Part shown: piece after piece, positions 44,250-54,994 of the stretch | How the letters are laid out: every line of letters begins with the position of its first letter | Numbering within the stretch: position 1 is the first letter of the stretch | Source: Cladocopium goreaui | Taxonomy: Eukaryota > Sar > Dinophyceae > Suessiales > Symbiodiniaceae | DNA length: 64,000 bases | Direction of reading: 5' to 3' | Assembly: GCA_947184155.2 (NCBI GenBank) | Contig: CAMXCT020000258.1 | Coordinates: 575,001 to 639,000 of the forward strand | Notes under the pieces: generated by a model | Databases searched by the model: none | What the model saw: the letters and a program-made list of their open reading frames with translations, nothing else | Told to the model about the DNA's origin: nothing | Made by a program: the position numbers and the translations under genes

Positions 44250-44980
44250 CAGTTTTTCATGAAACGACATAGGCTTTGAGCACTGCTCATATATCTCCAC
44301 ATAGACCATCCAAGTGTAGAGATGCTCATGTTTACTCATCTATTTTCGTGTCCACTAAAGTTGGACGCTGATTAGTGGCTAGGTTCGGTATTGTGGCATT
44401 GTTTCCCAAATTATTCTGAACCCATGTATTGTTTTTAGGGTTTCACTATTGTTAGTTAATAGATTCTTGTTGTTAGTTGGTGCTTCATCCCACGGATAAT
44501 AAGCGGGTTATATCCCAGTCATGTTTGTGGATTAACCCTACTTATCCCACGAACATAACTGGGATATCATCCGCTTACGATTCGTGGGATGAGCCACCAA
44601 GCATCCACCCAACTATAGATATACCCATGATATACCCATTGGTAATTCTTATTGTTACCATCAAAGGCGTTTCTTTTAAATGAAACTGGGAAAATCCCCA
44701 GTTATAAGCTGCTTTATAATCCCTATTAACTATAGATATAACCTCCATAAACCCTAGATATTGGACTTATCATATCATGCTCAGCTGAAAGTCATTGAGT
44801 CTGCAGCTGATCCAGCTGATCCACGATTGATCCATGGAACTGGCCTAAAAAACCACTAATGAGGGCTTATGAATGGGCATGTACAATGGAATATTGATGG
44901 AATATTGATGGGGATATATATATATATATATATATATAATAAAATATATAATAACATATGTAATAACCCAATAATTCTAG
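44250..44980. other. Intron-like sequence with family I palindrome and TA tract
   Basis: At 44490-44595 CATCCCACGGATAATAAGCG pairs with CGCTTACGATTCGTGGGATG, and ATCCCAGTCATGTTTGTGG pairs with CCACGAACATAACTGGGAT. Related pieces lie at 2440 and 48345. (TA)n lies at 44915-44938. Confidence 0.6.
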
Positions 44981-45069
44981 GCCGTATTCACTGCGAATCC
45001 TCGCAACCATCGCGATTCGGGTCACCTTTTTGGCGCTGATTCAGTTATTCAATGTCTAGAGGTGATTTA

Positions 45070-45140
45070 ACGATAGGAAAACCATAGGAAAACCATAGGA
45101 AAATGGTGATTTAATCATAAAAAATACCACAGTTATGGCC
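45070..45140. repeat. Family H element, partial
   Basis: ACCATAGGAAAATGGTGATT and AATACCACAGTTATGGCC as at 28060; the rest is displaced by a family A copy. Confidence 0.7.
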
Positions 45141-45144
45141 CAAC

Positions 45145-45248
45145 TACCCTCTGATAATTTAACATAGCTGTTGAAAATGGCTATTTATAGTTGATTTACC
45201 TATTAAAAATGGTGATTTTCCATAGTTATGTTAGTTTACCAGAGGGTA
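45145..45248. repeat. Family A MITE-like element inserted in a family H copy
   Basis: TACCCTCTGATAATTTAACA ... TTAGTTTACCAGAGGGTA. Family H-like sequence resumes after it (45275-45330). Confidence 0.8.
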
Positions 45249-45825
45249 TGCTTATGGGCTTATAATAATATTAAGAAGCCTAGTTATAAAAGTTAGTTCA
45301 TTCCATTTATAACTGTTAAGGGCCATTACTGCAGGAATAGTTGTTTGTGTTTTTTTCCTTGCTGATTGGGGTCATGTTGATTTTCTTGCCGAGTTGATTT
45401 GCTCTTGTTTTTGTACGATTCCCCGAAGTAGACAGAAGAGTAATTTCTCACGGTTTGAGTATAGTTTGACGTTTCTATTTTCTACAGGGTTGCGATGTTT
45501 GTGGATGATTATGGTATTTATGATATTTATGATATATGGGATATCATGGGATATCATGTGATATTTGACAAATTTTCGGTCATATTATATATATATATAT
45601 GCACATGGGATATAACTATAACATATTATAGCCAGCTATAACTATACACCGAATATTGACGTTAATGGTGATTTATTGAACAGAGGGATCTGGATGAATC
45701 ATGACAACCTGGGTGGTTTTTGTATTCTCCCTGCTGTTAAAATGGGAAGGTCAGTTTCGGCTCGCTGTTTTGTGATGGCTTTGACAGATGTAGAAGTTTT
45801 CAAAATTTGGAACTGCATGAAAGTG

Positions 45826-45931
45826 TACCCTCTGGTGAACTAACATAGCAATTGAAAATCACCATTTTTCATGGGAAAATCCACTATTTCAATGGCCATT
45901 TTCAACAGCTATGTTAGTTCACCAGAGGGTA
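45826..45931. repeat. Family A MITE-like element
   Basis: TACCCTCTGGTGAACTAACA ... TTAGTTCACCAGAGGGTA. Matching G/C changes in both ends (GGTGAAC/GTTCACC) keep the arms paired. Confidence 0.9.
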
Positions 45932-45939
45932 GATGCCTT

Positions 45940-46660
45940 CTTTGGCCGAGTCGTGCAACCTTGGACTGCGTTTGGCCGAATGGGGATCAGAGATCCTGGA
46001 GTTTGATCGGAGACTTGAACAGAACCCCCCATAGATCGTTTAGAGTCGTCAAGACGTTTAATGAATGTTTATAGTTGATAAATAGTTCTGGTTGATATAT
46101 AACAGTTGATGTTTCATGAACCCCTCATATCAGGTTAGTTGCGTTACGATTAGATTATGAATAAATAGTGAATATAGTGGAGAAATAGGACCGGAAGTTT
46201 GTTTCATGGCGATTCTAGAGCCAGCGGTAAACACAATTCTCTGACTCACTACTCACTGGCTTGGTTTAAGGAGAAGAATCTATGTTTTTTTGTTTCCATC
46301 GCTATGTTGGCGGTATCCCTATTTAGCGCAGGCTGGTGTATGTATATATATAATGTATATTACATAATTTGCGGGTGAAACAACAACCTTGATTGTTGAA
46401 TGTGTTTGGTTGAACACCAAATATGTTTGCTGTATACTGAGTATGTGCCCAATTTCCTGTCCAATTATCTAGGGAATTCCTGTAACGTTTTCTGGTTCAA
46501 AGTTAAACACATATGTATTTGGTGTGCACAATTATGTATTTGTTGTGCACAGTTTGTGGATGGATTAATACTAATTATATCATTGGTGGGTTTAGAACCC
46601 CACAAACACTACCCAGTTGCGCTCCTCCAAGTATATGGAAATGACTCAAAACCTAATTTG
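45940..46660. other. Intron-like sequence
   Basis: Nothing recognised; GTGCACAATTATGTATTTG is locally repeated at 46520-46545. Confidence 0.35.
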
Positions 46661-46662
46661 CC

Positions 46663-46762
46663 CTCCTGTAATTTAGCATAGTGATTGAACATGGCCCATT
46701 TATAGTTGATTTACCTAGTAAAATGCTGATTTTCCAAAGCTATGTTAATTTTACCAGAGGCT
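46663..46762. repeat. Family A element (worn)
   Basis: CCTCCTGTAATTTAGCATAG ... GTTAATTTTACCAGAGGCTA. Confidence 0.65.
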
Positions 46763-46828
46763 ATGTTTCAAAAAAAACAATATGTAGATTGTATATGTCT
46801 ATAGAATATGTGATATATATATATATAT

Positions 46829-46934
46829 ACACCCTCTAGTAAAAAGACATAGACCCTGAAAATCACCAATTTTTAATGGAAACTAATCTTCCAACCCCTA
46901 TTTGGCAGGGTCTATGTTAATTTGCTGGAGGGTA
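46829..46934. repeat. Family A element, variant core
   Basis: CACCCTCTAGTAAAAAGACA ... TTAATTTGCTGGAGGGTA, with CATAGACCCTGAAAATCACC and GGCAGGGTCTATG as inner arms. Confidence 0.7.
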
Positions 46935-46995
46935 ATACTGTATGTATACGTAATATGTGCGAAAATTTTGGAGGGGATGAAACCACTTTCTCCAG

Positions 46996-47058
46996 CCTTT
47001 GGGACCAGGACTCTCAGGACTTGCCAGAGATTAAGGACCAGACCACTGCCAGCTGGCC
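46996..47058 (+). CDS. Exon of the Mei2-like gene
   Basis: Acceptor CCACTTTCTCCAG and donor GCC|GTTAAT bound it. In phase 2 it reads LWDQDSQDLPEIKDQTTASW and leaves in phase 2. An acidic linker ending in a tryptophan just before the RRM resembles other dinoflagellate Mei2-like proteins as I remember them. Confidence 0.75.
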
Positions 47059-47064
47059 GTTAAT

Positions 47065-47500
47065 GGGTGCCCTTTTGTTGGTTCACAAAATGTTGCTTTA
47101 GAACTACTTGGAGAACTACTTGGAGAACTACTTGGAAATGCAGTTCCAGTGAAAAACTATCTAACTAAGACTAAGTAAGTCGATATATACCCATAGTTCT
47201 AGGATGTTCAGTTGGGTCCCCATATCCCAACTGGGGCTGTACATACCATGCTGAAAAAGCCATTTCCTTCACTAAAAAACCCCAAGCTGGCAGGCCAACT
47301 CGGCCACATCACCTTGTTAGTGGTCAACAATAGCCACAAGAGGGGGGACACAATGTGATTTCGCAGTTTTATTTATTCGGCTATTGTTGAAATACCCCTG
47401 GTATTTGTCATGGACCAACTCACTTGAAATGCGTTTCATGTGCATTTAACTACGGTAACGACATTTAAACGGAGGGCGCGCCAGACTGCTGGGCCCGTTC
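47065..47500. other. Intron-like sequence
   Basis: AGAACTACTTGG is repeated three times at 47101-47135 next to the shared AAATGCAGTTCCAGTGA piece. Nothing else is seen. Confidence 0.45.
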
Positions 47501-47519
47501 CGCATATTTAAATGGTTGG

Positions 47520-47870
47520 GCCCATAAATCCTCCATTCATCATCCATTCATCATCCATAAATCATCCATAAAGTTTCCATAAATCTTCCATAAATCCTCC
47601 ATAGATCCTCCATAAATCCTCTATAAATAATCCATAAACGATCCATATGAATCCTCCATAAATCCTCTATAAATCCTCCTATTTCCAAAAATCTTCAATA
47701 GATCATCCATAAATCATCCATAAATCCTCCATAAACTCTCCATAAATTTTCCACAAATCCTCTAAAAATCATCCATAAATCCTCTATAAATCCTCCTATT
47801 TCCTCCATAAATCCTCCATAAATCCTCCATTCATCATCCATAAATGTTCCATAAAGCTTCCATAAAACCT
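47520..47870. repeat. CCATAAATCCTC short tandem array
   Basis: More than 20 imperfect copies of an 11-12-bp unit (CATAAATCCTC, CATAAATCATC, CATTCATCATC). Confidence 0.9.
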
Positions 47871-48423
47871 AAATCTTCAAGTGGCCAGGCGAGCCACGGA
47901 AAACTTTCCTCCGTATAATCAAAATCCGTATATTTCAATGTAGTTACCGTATGTTTAATCACAAAAAAACAACATCATTTGAGCCACGCACACATGGTTT
48001 TCCTTGCCAACATGGGGATTCAAGAAAGCGTGACCAACAGTGGCGAAGTTGGGGAGTTGGGGATGAACGTTCAAGAGGAAACAAAGGTAGTCTGAGGGAC
48101 TACAGTACTCTTCAACCAAGATCGATATAGAAATGCCACCAGTTGTAGCTCCTGTTCCAAACCATTAATTTGCACATATTTGCACAGTTCAGGGTAAGTG
48201 AGTGTTGCCATAAAAATAAGGATATGTCGAGCTTTCAAAGACTCTAGCCTTTTTAGAATATACATATATAATATAATTATATATGAATCGATATGAATAT
48301 ATATATATATATACATATTGATCATGCTTGGTGGCTCACCCGATTTACTAAGTGGGTCAAAAATCCCAGTTACGTTTGTGGGATCAGTAGGCTTAATCCA
48401 GCAACATCATTGGGATTGGGTAG

Positions 48424-48530
48424 TTTTGCTACTTCGCCTGCTGCGCTGCAGGTGATGTTGCGAAATCTTCCCAATAACTACACCCGCGACATGCTTCTCA
48501 CACTTCTGGACGACAAGGGTTTTGCCGGGC
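48424..48530 (+). CDS. Mei2-like RRM exon, RNP2 region
   Basis: Acceptor GGGATTGGGTAG and donor GGGC|GTCCCT bound it. Entered in phase 2 it reads FATSPAALQ, then VMLRNLPNNYTRDMLLTLLD and DKGFAG, and leaves in phase 1. VMLRNLPNNYTRDMLL matches the first strand (RNP2) and first helix of the Mei2-type RRM. This domain binds single-stranded RNA in Mei2 and AML proteins. A second acceptor (CTGCAG at 48451) would trim the start but breaks the phase with 47058. Confidence 0.9.
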
Positions 48531-48996
48531 GTCCCTTGGATGGAATCCATGGGTTGGATGTCATCCCCAAGAAAAGTCATGGCGGAGTCATCTCCCACGA
48601 GACAATGTGGGAATCTATAGGGATTCTGTTGTTTTTCTGCTTTGTTGAAGGGAGCCCTGAAACAGCAAAACCAAGCATATTATACATATAGATATTTACA
48701 TACATAGGGGGTTCCCAAAAGTTCCCCCTTTAAACCAATTCTGGGAGAGTTTGCGAGATAGGCTGGATGGCTGAGATTGGATGATATTTATCAATGTTGG
48801 TATGTTGATCATAGTATTTACTGAACAACCCGCTGGGTGTTTACCCTTTTTGATGGGCAAAACTCCGAGCCCAGCCACCCAACGGATTGCCGCATAAAAA
48901 ACCGCCAAGACTTGGGGTTATCTGATATGACCACAGCTGAGTGATGTAGCGCCGCCCGGTGAAACGTTGGGTAATGGTGTCAACCGTCCAAATCGT

Positions 48997-49112
48997 TACC
49001 CTCTGGGAGACGTTTACAGTTTGCGAACTTGAAAATGGCCCAGTCGAAATAGTTGATTTGCCCATGAAAAGGGTGATGTTCCATCGTTTTTTTGTATGTT
49101 TACCAGAAGGTA
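48997..49112. repeat. Family A element
   Basis: TACCCTCTGGGAGACGTTTA ... TATGTTTACCAGAAGGTA. Confidence 0.7.
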
Positions 49113-49119
49113 ACCTCCA

Positions 49120-49920
49120 TGTGCGTTGTGTAAAAGACCTCCAAATGGATCCACAGCATGGTCACTCATGTCATGGTAGACTATGATCGTTTCTCCTCCA
49201 AGTCCCGAAAAAAATATTGGGATCATCAATGGACTTCTCACCGACTATCCAGAAAAAGCATGATTTTGCATTATTTAGAAGATTTAGCATAAATTTATAT
49301 AATCTCAGCACATTCTGGGGAATCATACCGTACCTTGTTAATGCAGCGATGGGTATGTATGGATCAGATTCCTGATGGATTATGCCCTTATACTACGTTG
49401 TTTGTACCACCTCCTAGACATCCGTTCGTACTAAAAAACGTACCCATGGTTTCGCACGAGTTTTCATGAAAACGCATGAAATACAGCAATTCGTTCAAAT
49501 TTTGTCAAAATAGAGATCTTTGTATGTTTTTTTTGAAACCGTATTACTTTTTAGGGGCACCAAGCACAAATGGACAGAAAAACATAACGCAACTCGAGCG
49601 CAATTTTGCGCAACTCGAGCGCAAATTGAAACAGTAGTACGCTTTGCAAAAATCCACCAGCATGTTTTTTACTTTTTTGGAAGGCGACCACTTTGTGAAA
49701 TGTCATCAAAATTGTTGAAGCGACAACTTTTCAAGTCGTGTCACTTTTTTCTAGTACAAATGGACGTCCAGGCTGTGTTGTTCCTTGATTGCATATGATT
49801 TTTCTGTTTTCTAGGGATGCCTATCAACCAAGCAGTAGGATAGGGCAACCATTTTCATGGTTGGAATTTCGCCATAAGATTGATAAATAAGAGACTGCTA
49901 TTGATAAATAGGTTCTTTGA
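49120..49920. other. Intron-like sequence
   Basis: ATTTTGCGCAACTCGAGCGC is locally doubled at 49590-49622. The 92-codon ORF at 49520 has no domain. Confidence 0.4.
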
Positions 49921-49921
49921 G

Positions 49922-50050
49922 ACAAGGTGGTGCCCCATAGTTAGCTAAGTTGGTTTATAACTCCCATAACTATGGTTTATGGCAGATACAACTATAGTAT
50001 TCATGGGGTTTAAAAACCAACGTTCACATCACTGGGGGGCACCATCCTGG
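49922..50050. repeat. Family C element
   Basis: CAAGGTGGTGCCCCATAGTT ... CACTGGGGGGCACCATCCTG, ending 60 bp before the second RRM exon. Confidence 0.8.
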
Positions 50051-50111
50051 AAGGTCTAACAAATCACTATATATACAGATAGATGTCAGGGAGCCGGGCG
50101 GGGGGCGCCAG

Positions 50112-50188
50112 GCTTTGATTTCGTCTATTTGCCCATGGACTTTTGCCGAGACGCCAACTTGGGCTACGCCTTTGTGAATCTCTGTGAC
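50112..50188 (+). CDS. Mei2-like RRM exon, RNP1 region
   Basis: Acceptor GGGCGCCAG bounds it. Entered in phase 1 it reads FDFVYLPMDFCRDANLGYAF, then VNLCD. FDFVYLPMDF and the RNP1-like LGYAFVN are hallmarks of the Mei2 RRM. The best donor in phase is GAC|GCGCCA, a GC donor. T|GTGACG at 50183 would be a GT donor but in the wrong phase. Confidence 0.9.
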
Positions 50189-50307
50189 GCGCCATGATTT
50201 TCTTAGCGAAGTTGGTAGGTGAAGGTAGGGTTATGATAAATACAATTGCAGTGCTTTAATGCCATTCAATGGTGATTAATGGTGATTTGCGGGTGTTTAA
50301 TGGTGAT

Positions 50308-50429
50308 CCTCTGGGAGACGTTTACACTTTGCGAACTTGAAAATGGCCCATAGAAATAGTTGATTTACATTGATTTACCTATTAAACATGGTGATTTTCC
50401 ATAGTTTTTTGTATGTTTACCAGAGGGTA
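50308..50429. repeat. Family A element
   Basis: CCTCTGGGAGACGTTTACAC ... TATGTTTACCAGAGGGTA; it resembles the 48997 copy. Confidence 0.75.
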
Positions 50430-50439
50430 TGATAAATAT

Positions 50440-51530
50440 ATGTACAGTTCTATTTGTAAACTGACTTGTACATCACGGCCCAGAAAATGGAACCAAAAAA
50501 ATGGTGAAACGTGTCATGAGTCTACCTGTCCGCCTTTTGGTATGTTTTGTGATCACTTGGGAGATCGCTGATGTTTGATGATGAGTTTGATGCTGATTCT
50601 GGCTTCAGTTTGCAGCGTTGAAATCGGTTGTGGCATCCTGCGGAAGGGTTCCAGTAATGAATGACGGACGATTCTTACAGCATCGGAAGGGCTAGAAGAG
50701 CTTCCGGATCAGTTGAAAGATGTTATGCTGCTTTTGCCTGGACCCCGAATCTTTGTTCAAACTGATCAAACCTGAGTTTTGATCAAAGCCACCACCAGAG
50801 CCTCATGCAGCTGCAGTGTTGGGGGGAATCACTGGCAATGTTACAGAACCAATTACTTTCCCTTACAATTCCCTCGTCACGCTGCAACAATCCTACCCCA
50901 CTATCAAGGCTGCAGTCGCGCTGTTTTCCTCTCCCTCTTCGCTTTTTTTCAAAGCTCTGGTGCAGTTTTGTTTAACGATGTAATTCTATTTGAACATCGA
51001 ATTCTATTTGGGCCCATCACTATTTGCGGGTTGAAAGGCCACATGACAGGCCGCTGGGGACGCCTCTGGCCGGGAGTCCGGGAGTGAGCAGAAATTGATC
51101 GATTGATTTATCAACAGCTTTCATCTTTCAATGTTAGGTTGCGTTTTTTTCCGAGCTAAATATTCACATATTTGCTAATGAAATGCCCATTTGCTGATGA
51201 AATCTTCTACACTTGATCTCCTCGTCTTTGCTAGTGAACTCATGATATAAACTCAACAATTCATCCTTTGGGAACCTCTTAAACTCCCCGGAAATACCTC
51301 CAAACAAATTACTTTGACATTGAAACATGGTCAAAACTTGGGTGAACTCATGTGAATTGCTCAGTTTGGGGGATGCTCATCAATCCAGTAGTGGGGATTA
51401 TTCTAGAACCTTTGTAAAGATTTCAATGAAATGACATGGATGACCAACAACATGAAAACTCCCATGACCATAGAAGAAAGGGGTTTTTAAGCACTAAAAA
51501 TGATCATTTGATAAATGATGGTTGTTGGGT
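50440..51530. other. Intron-like sequence
   Basis: A 102-codon ORF at 50779-51087 has no recognisable content. No exon is needed here by phase. Confidence 0.35.
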
Positions 51531-51537
51531 GATAAAC

Positions 51538-51608
51538 ACAGAGGCATACATAGGCATACATAGGCATACATAGGCATACATAGGCATACATAGGCATACA
51601 TAGGCATC
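51538..51608. repeat. 10-bp tandem repeat AGGCATACAT
   Basis: Seven nearly perfect copies of CATACATAGG. Confidence 0.95.
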
Positions 51609-51988
51609 ATATGCAATCTCTATAATAACAATAACAATGTTCATGGTCATAACCCCTATTATTCATGGGTATATCCCAGTATAGCAAATGAAATCATATG
51701 GGCATGGGTCAGAACCCATTATTAGCATATTTAATTTAGGGGAATAAACATCTATTAACCAGCTTACCCGGTACCATCTGGGTCCCAAGTTTTTGAGTCA
51801 TAACCACACAGTAATATAGACATCATGTAGATTCCCTATAACTTATGCTTATATTATAACCACTCATTATCATCCCATTCTCAACATCCAAATTCACACC
51901 TTTACATCTAAATTCACAATTTTCACATAGATAATTCACAAAATACATGGTCAATTTACCAAGTTACTAGGCCAAACCTGATAATAGC

Positions 51989-52087
51989 CTGGTTGGTGGT
52001 TTGGAACATTTTCTATTTTCCCATATATTGGGAATAATCATCCCAACTGACTAATATTTTTCAGAGGGTAGGTCAACCACCAACCAG
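51989..52087. repeat. Family B MITE-like element
   Basis: CTGGTTGGTGGTTTGGAACA ... GGTCAACCACCAACCAG. Confidence 0.9.
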
Positions 52088-52462
52088 ATAACAATAATCA
52101 CACTCACTCTTTTTCATGGTCATATCCCATTACCCAAGAGTCCCCAAAAAAAATGTACGGCTCACAACGGTCCCCAGCTTTTCCAAAGCCGCCAAACCTC
52201 CTCAGCCTCCGACCTTCAAGGTGCCCCCAGTGATGTTGTTTTATTTCCACGAATACTATAATAGATCTATCATTATTCATAGAAGTCAAGTGAGATAAAG
52301 TTCAAAACTCCTGTTGGTTGATGTTTAATTATAGGGCATTATACTATAGTCACTATAGTCTTTGTATATTTGGGATGAGAATCCGAAAAAAAAAACGGGC
52401 ATCTTCATTTACCAACCAGTATTTGGAATGAGGGATTTTGAACACTCAAGTGAAATCAACCA

Positions 52463-52559
52463 CTGGTTGGTGGTTTGGAACCTTTTTTATTTTCCATAAT
52501 ATATGGGACAATCCTTCCCATTGACAAAAAAAATCAAGATTGTTAAAACCACCAACCAG
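52463..52559. repeat. Family B element abutting a coding exon
   Basis: CTGGTTGGTGGTTTGGAACC ... TTAAAACCACCAACCAG. Its last two bases (AG) are the apparent acceptor of the next exon. Confidence 0.85.
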
Positions 52560-52682
52560 ACCATCTTCGCCAAGGATTTTGAACACCTGGTCCACCGAGG
52601 CAATACCAAGACCTTGCGCCAGATGTGGCGCCGCTTCGAAGGCTTCTGCGACTGGGCCGTGCCTTCCTCCAAAGTCTGCGAG
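52560..52682 (+). CDS. Mei2-like RRM exon, C-terminal part
   Basis: In phase 0 it reads TIFAKDFEHLVHRGNTKT, then LRQMWRRFEGFCDWAVPSSK and VCE. FEGFCDWAVPSSKVCE matches the segment after RNP1 in Mei2-type RRMs. The first 17 codons are extra relative to the usual spacing, so an acceptor at 52610 (ATACCAAG) is an alternative. GC content, however, rises exactly at 52560. The donor that keeps frame is GAG|GCGCAG, a GC donor. Confidence 0.85.
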
Positions 52683-52729
52683 GCGCAGCGGCGCAGCGGT
52701 GGGGTCCGAAATGGTGAGTTCACCAATGT

Positions 52730-52840
52730 TCACCATGAAAAATCGTGATTTCACACTGAAAAATGTGGATTTCACCATGAAAAATGGTGATTTTACCAGC
52801 TCAAATGGAGACTTCACCAGCTAAAATGGAGATATCATGG
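52730..52840. repeat. Short ACTTCACCATGAAAAATGG repeats
   Basis: Five imperfect copies of a 20-bp unit (TTTCACCATGAAAAATGGTGA and variants) follow the exon. Confidence 0.8.
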
Positions 52841-52972
52841 ATATTTTTGCTGGGTATGTGACCAGTGATGTAAAAACATGTAAAAACTTCTTCGTGGTTT
52901 CAAACGAAAACCATATTCTACCATAGAAAATTGATGATTGGTTGAAATGACGATTGTTGGGATGGGAAAACT

Positions 52973-53096
52973 CTACCCCCTGGTTATTTAGCATAGTCCT
53001 GGAAGCCATGGCCTATTTAGTTCGGTGATTTATGATGATTGACCTATTTATAGCATGGTGATTTTCCATAAGCTACATTAAATTACCAGAGCGTAT
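52973..53096. repeat. Family A element
   Basis: TACCCCCTGGTTATTTAGCA ... ACATTAAATTACCAGAGCGTA. Confidence 0.7.
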
Positions 53097-53099
53097 GTT

Positions 53100-53919
53100 T
53101 CTAAAAAATCTAGATTGTACACATAATTATCATGCTTGCTTTTTAATGACAATACATGTCGACTTATTTGCATGACGAACATCGATATAAAGGTGGTTGT
53201 CTCCGGAATTAAAACTTCAGGACGCCCCATTGCTCTGATTTTTGACTGGCTCCTCCCTATTCAAAGGTATAAAACGACATCCCAGCTGTTATCTTAATGG
53301 CCCATGTAGCTACAGAAGAGGTACCGTGATATCAGACCAGTTTGGGAGATGTATATGTCTGTTCTATTGGTCTTAGACCTTCCGTTAGGTACCAATTGGA
53401 TCCAATTGGAAAACCTGACATGGAGCCCTTCCAATTTTACCAGCCTTGACTCCTGGGCTGCCCCTAGGTGCCCGAGTGCGTAAAGCCCATTGAATAAATC
53501 AATGAAACGATTGGGATGATGTCACTTGTGTTTGCTTTAAATTACCTGTACTGCTTCTAGATCAGAACGCCGTGATACATTGTGTGCACATATAGTATAT
53601 ATAATATATGCTTGTTTCCAGAATATCAAAGCTGGTTCCATAATATCATTCATGATTTGGAAAAAGCTCAAATGCTAGAAGTAAGTCATTGATGTTCTTG
53701 TGATTCTTGTTGGGAGATCTAAAGTGTTTCGGCAAAGTCTGATTGTTGATATCTTCACTATGGAAGTACATTTATCCAGATGGTTATACCAGTTATACCC
53801 CAAATTTCAGGAGTTTATTGTGATGGTTGTATGGTTTTTCTCAGTTTCAGATGGTATTTTTTTATCCAGATGGTTACTCCAAAAGAATCGGCTGGCTTTT
53901 CCCATGGTTTCCATGTCAG
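53100..53919. other. Intron-like sequence
   Basis: ATCCAGATGGTTATACC/ATCCAGATGGTTACTCC is repeated at 53773 and 53863 together with a TTTCAG. No exon is recognised. Confidence 0.4.
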
Positions 53920-53972
53920 GTGAAGTTGAGTGGTCCGCATCAAGGCTTTATGGAGCACATGGAGCGCTATCG
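53920..53972 (+). CDS. Mei2-like exon, post-RRM
   Basis: Acceptor TTTCCATGTCAG and donor CG|GTGTCC bound it. In phase 0 it reads VKLSGPHQGFMEHMERY and leaves in phase 2. It joins VCE to give CEVKLSGPHQGF, like the CEVxWSxPHQG segment I recall from dinoflagellate Mei2-like proteins. Confidence 0.9.
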
Positions 53973-54111
53973 GTGTCCTGGCACCGGATGGGAGCACCAA
54001 GCACGCAAAATGGGATCCAGAACAGAGCTTGCGGAGATCATGGAGGGAAAAAATTGACTTGTAATATCTTGTGATTCAATCATGTCAAATCCCACTTAAA
54101 ATCACATACTG

Positions 54112-54217
54112 TACCCTCTGGTAATTTAACAGAGCTATAGAAAATCACCATTTTTAATGGGAAAATCCACTATAAATGACCATTTTCAATAGCAAACTGT
54201 TAGTTTACCAGAGGGTA
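54112..54217. repeat. Family A MITE-like element
   Basis: TACCCTCTGGTAATTTAACA ... TTAGTTTACCAGAGGGTA. Confidence 0.85.
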
Positions 54218-54238
54218 ATTCAATTACACACATATTAA

Positions 54239-54334
54239 CTGGTTGGTGGTTTGGAACATTTTTTGGGGGGGAATGGAATAATCATCCCAACTGACGAACT
54301 CACATTTTTCTGAGGGGTTGAAACCACCAACCAC
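54239..54334. repeat. Family B MITE-like element
   Basis: CTGGTTGGTGGTTTGGAACA ... TTGAAACCACCAACCA. Confidence 0.85.
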
Positions 54335-54412
54335 TTATTATATTAATTTATATTTACTTGATATATATATATATATAATACATAATATACATTTGAAAAG
54401 TCAATAGTTCAT

Positions 54413-54525
54413 ATTCTCTGGTACTGTAGTGTAGTAGTTTGCTATGGAAAGTCACCAGGTTGAATAGATAAATCATGTGTAAATGGGAAATTCTCCATAA
54501 CTATGTTAAACTGACCAAGAGTACT
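54413..54525. repeat. Family A element (worn)
   Basis: TATTCTCTGGTACTGTAGTG ... TTAAACTGACCAAGAGTAC. Confidence 0.5.
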
Positions 54526-54994
54526 AAAAAAAACAAGTTTAATGAATATATCAATCTGCCGAACTACATACACCCTTAGACTCTGTCATTTGTAGGAAAA
54601 AGTGGTTTTCCAATTTTCCAACCCCCATTCATGGCAGGGTCGTAATGTTAGTTTTCTGGGGATTGGAAAAAGTCTTGTTAGCTGGTGAAACCGGAGGATC
54701 CTATCTTCAGACAAACTCAAATGCTGCAGTTTGAGCAAATGATGTTCATATTTGTTTTTGTCTGGTTCATTCAAAACTGTATGTATCATATGAAGTAGCT
54801 TCACAACTCAAAAATAAATGGCTGGTATATGTTCATTGTTTATCTGCCTCCATACTTGGGATGATGATGATCCCAAGTAGCAAAAACTCGGATCGCACAA
54901 GTGCACAGTTGGGGATCGTTGCAGATGGCTGTTGATACAAAGTGGTTTAAGTCAACCCTGGAAAATAGTCCCAAGGTGTCCCCCAGTTATGTTT

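Noticed and set aside
50609-50626. 18-nt micro-exon (FAALKS) between the two RRM exons
   Set aside because: Borders GGCTTCAG and GTTGTG and phase fit, but 18 nt cannot be supported without transcript data.
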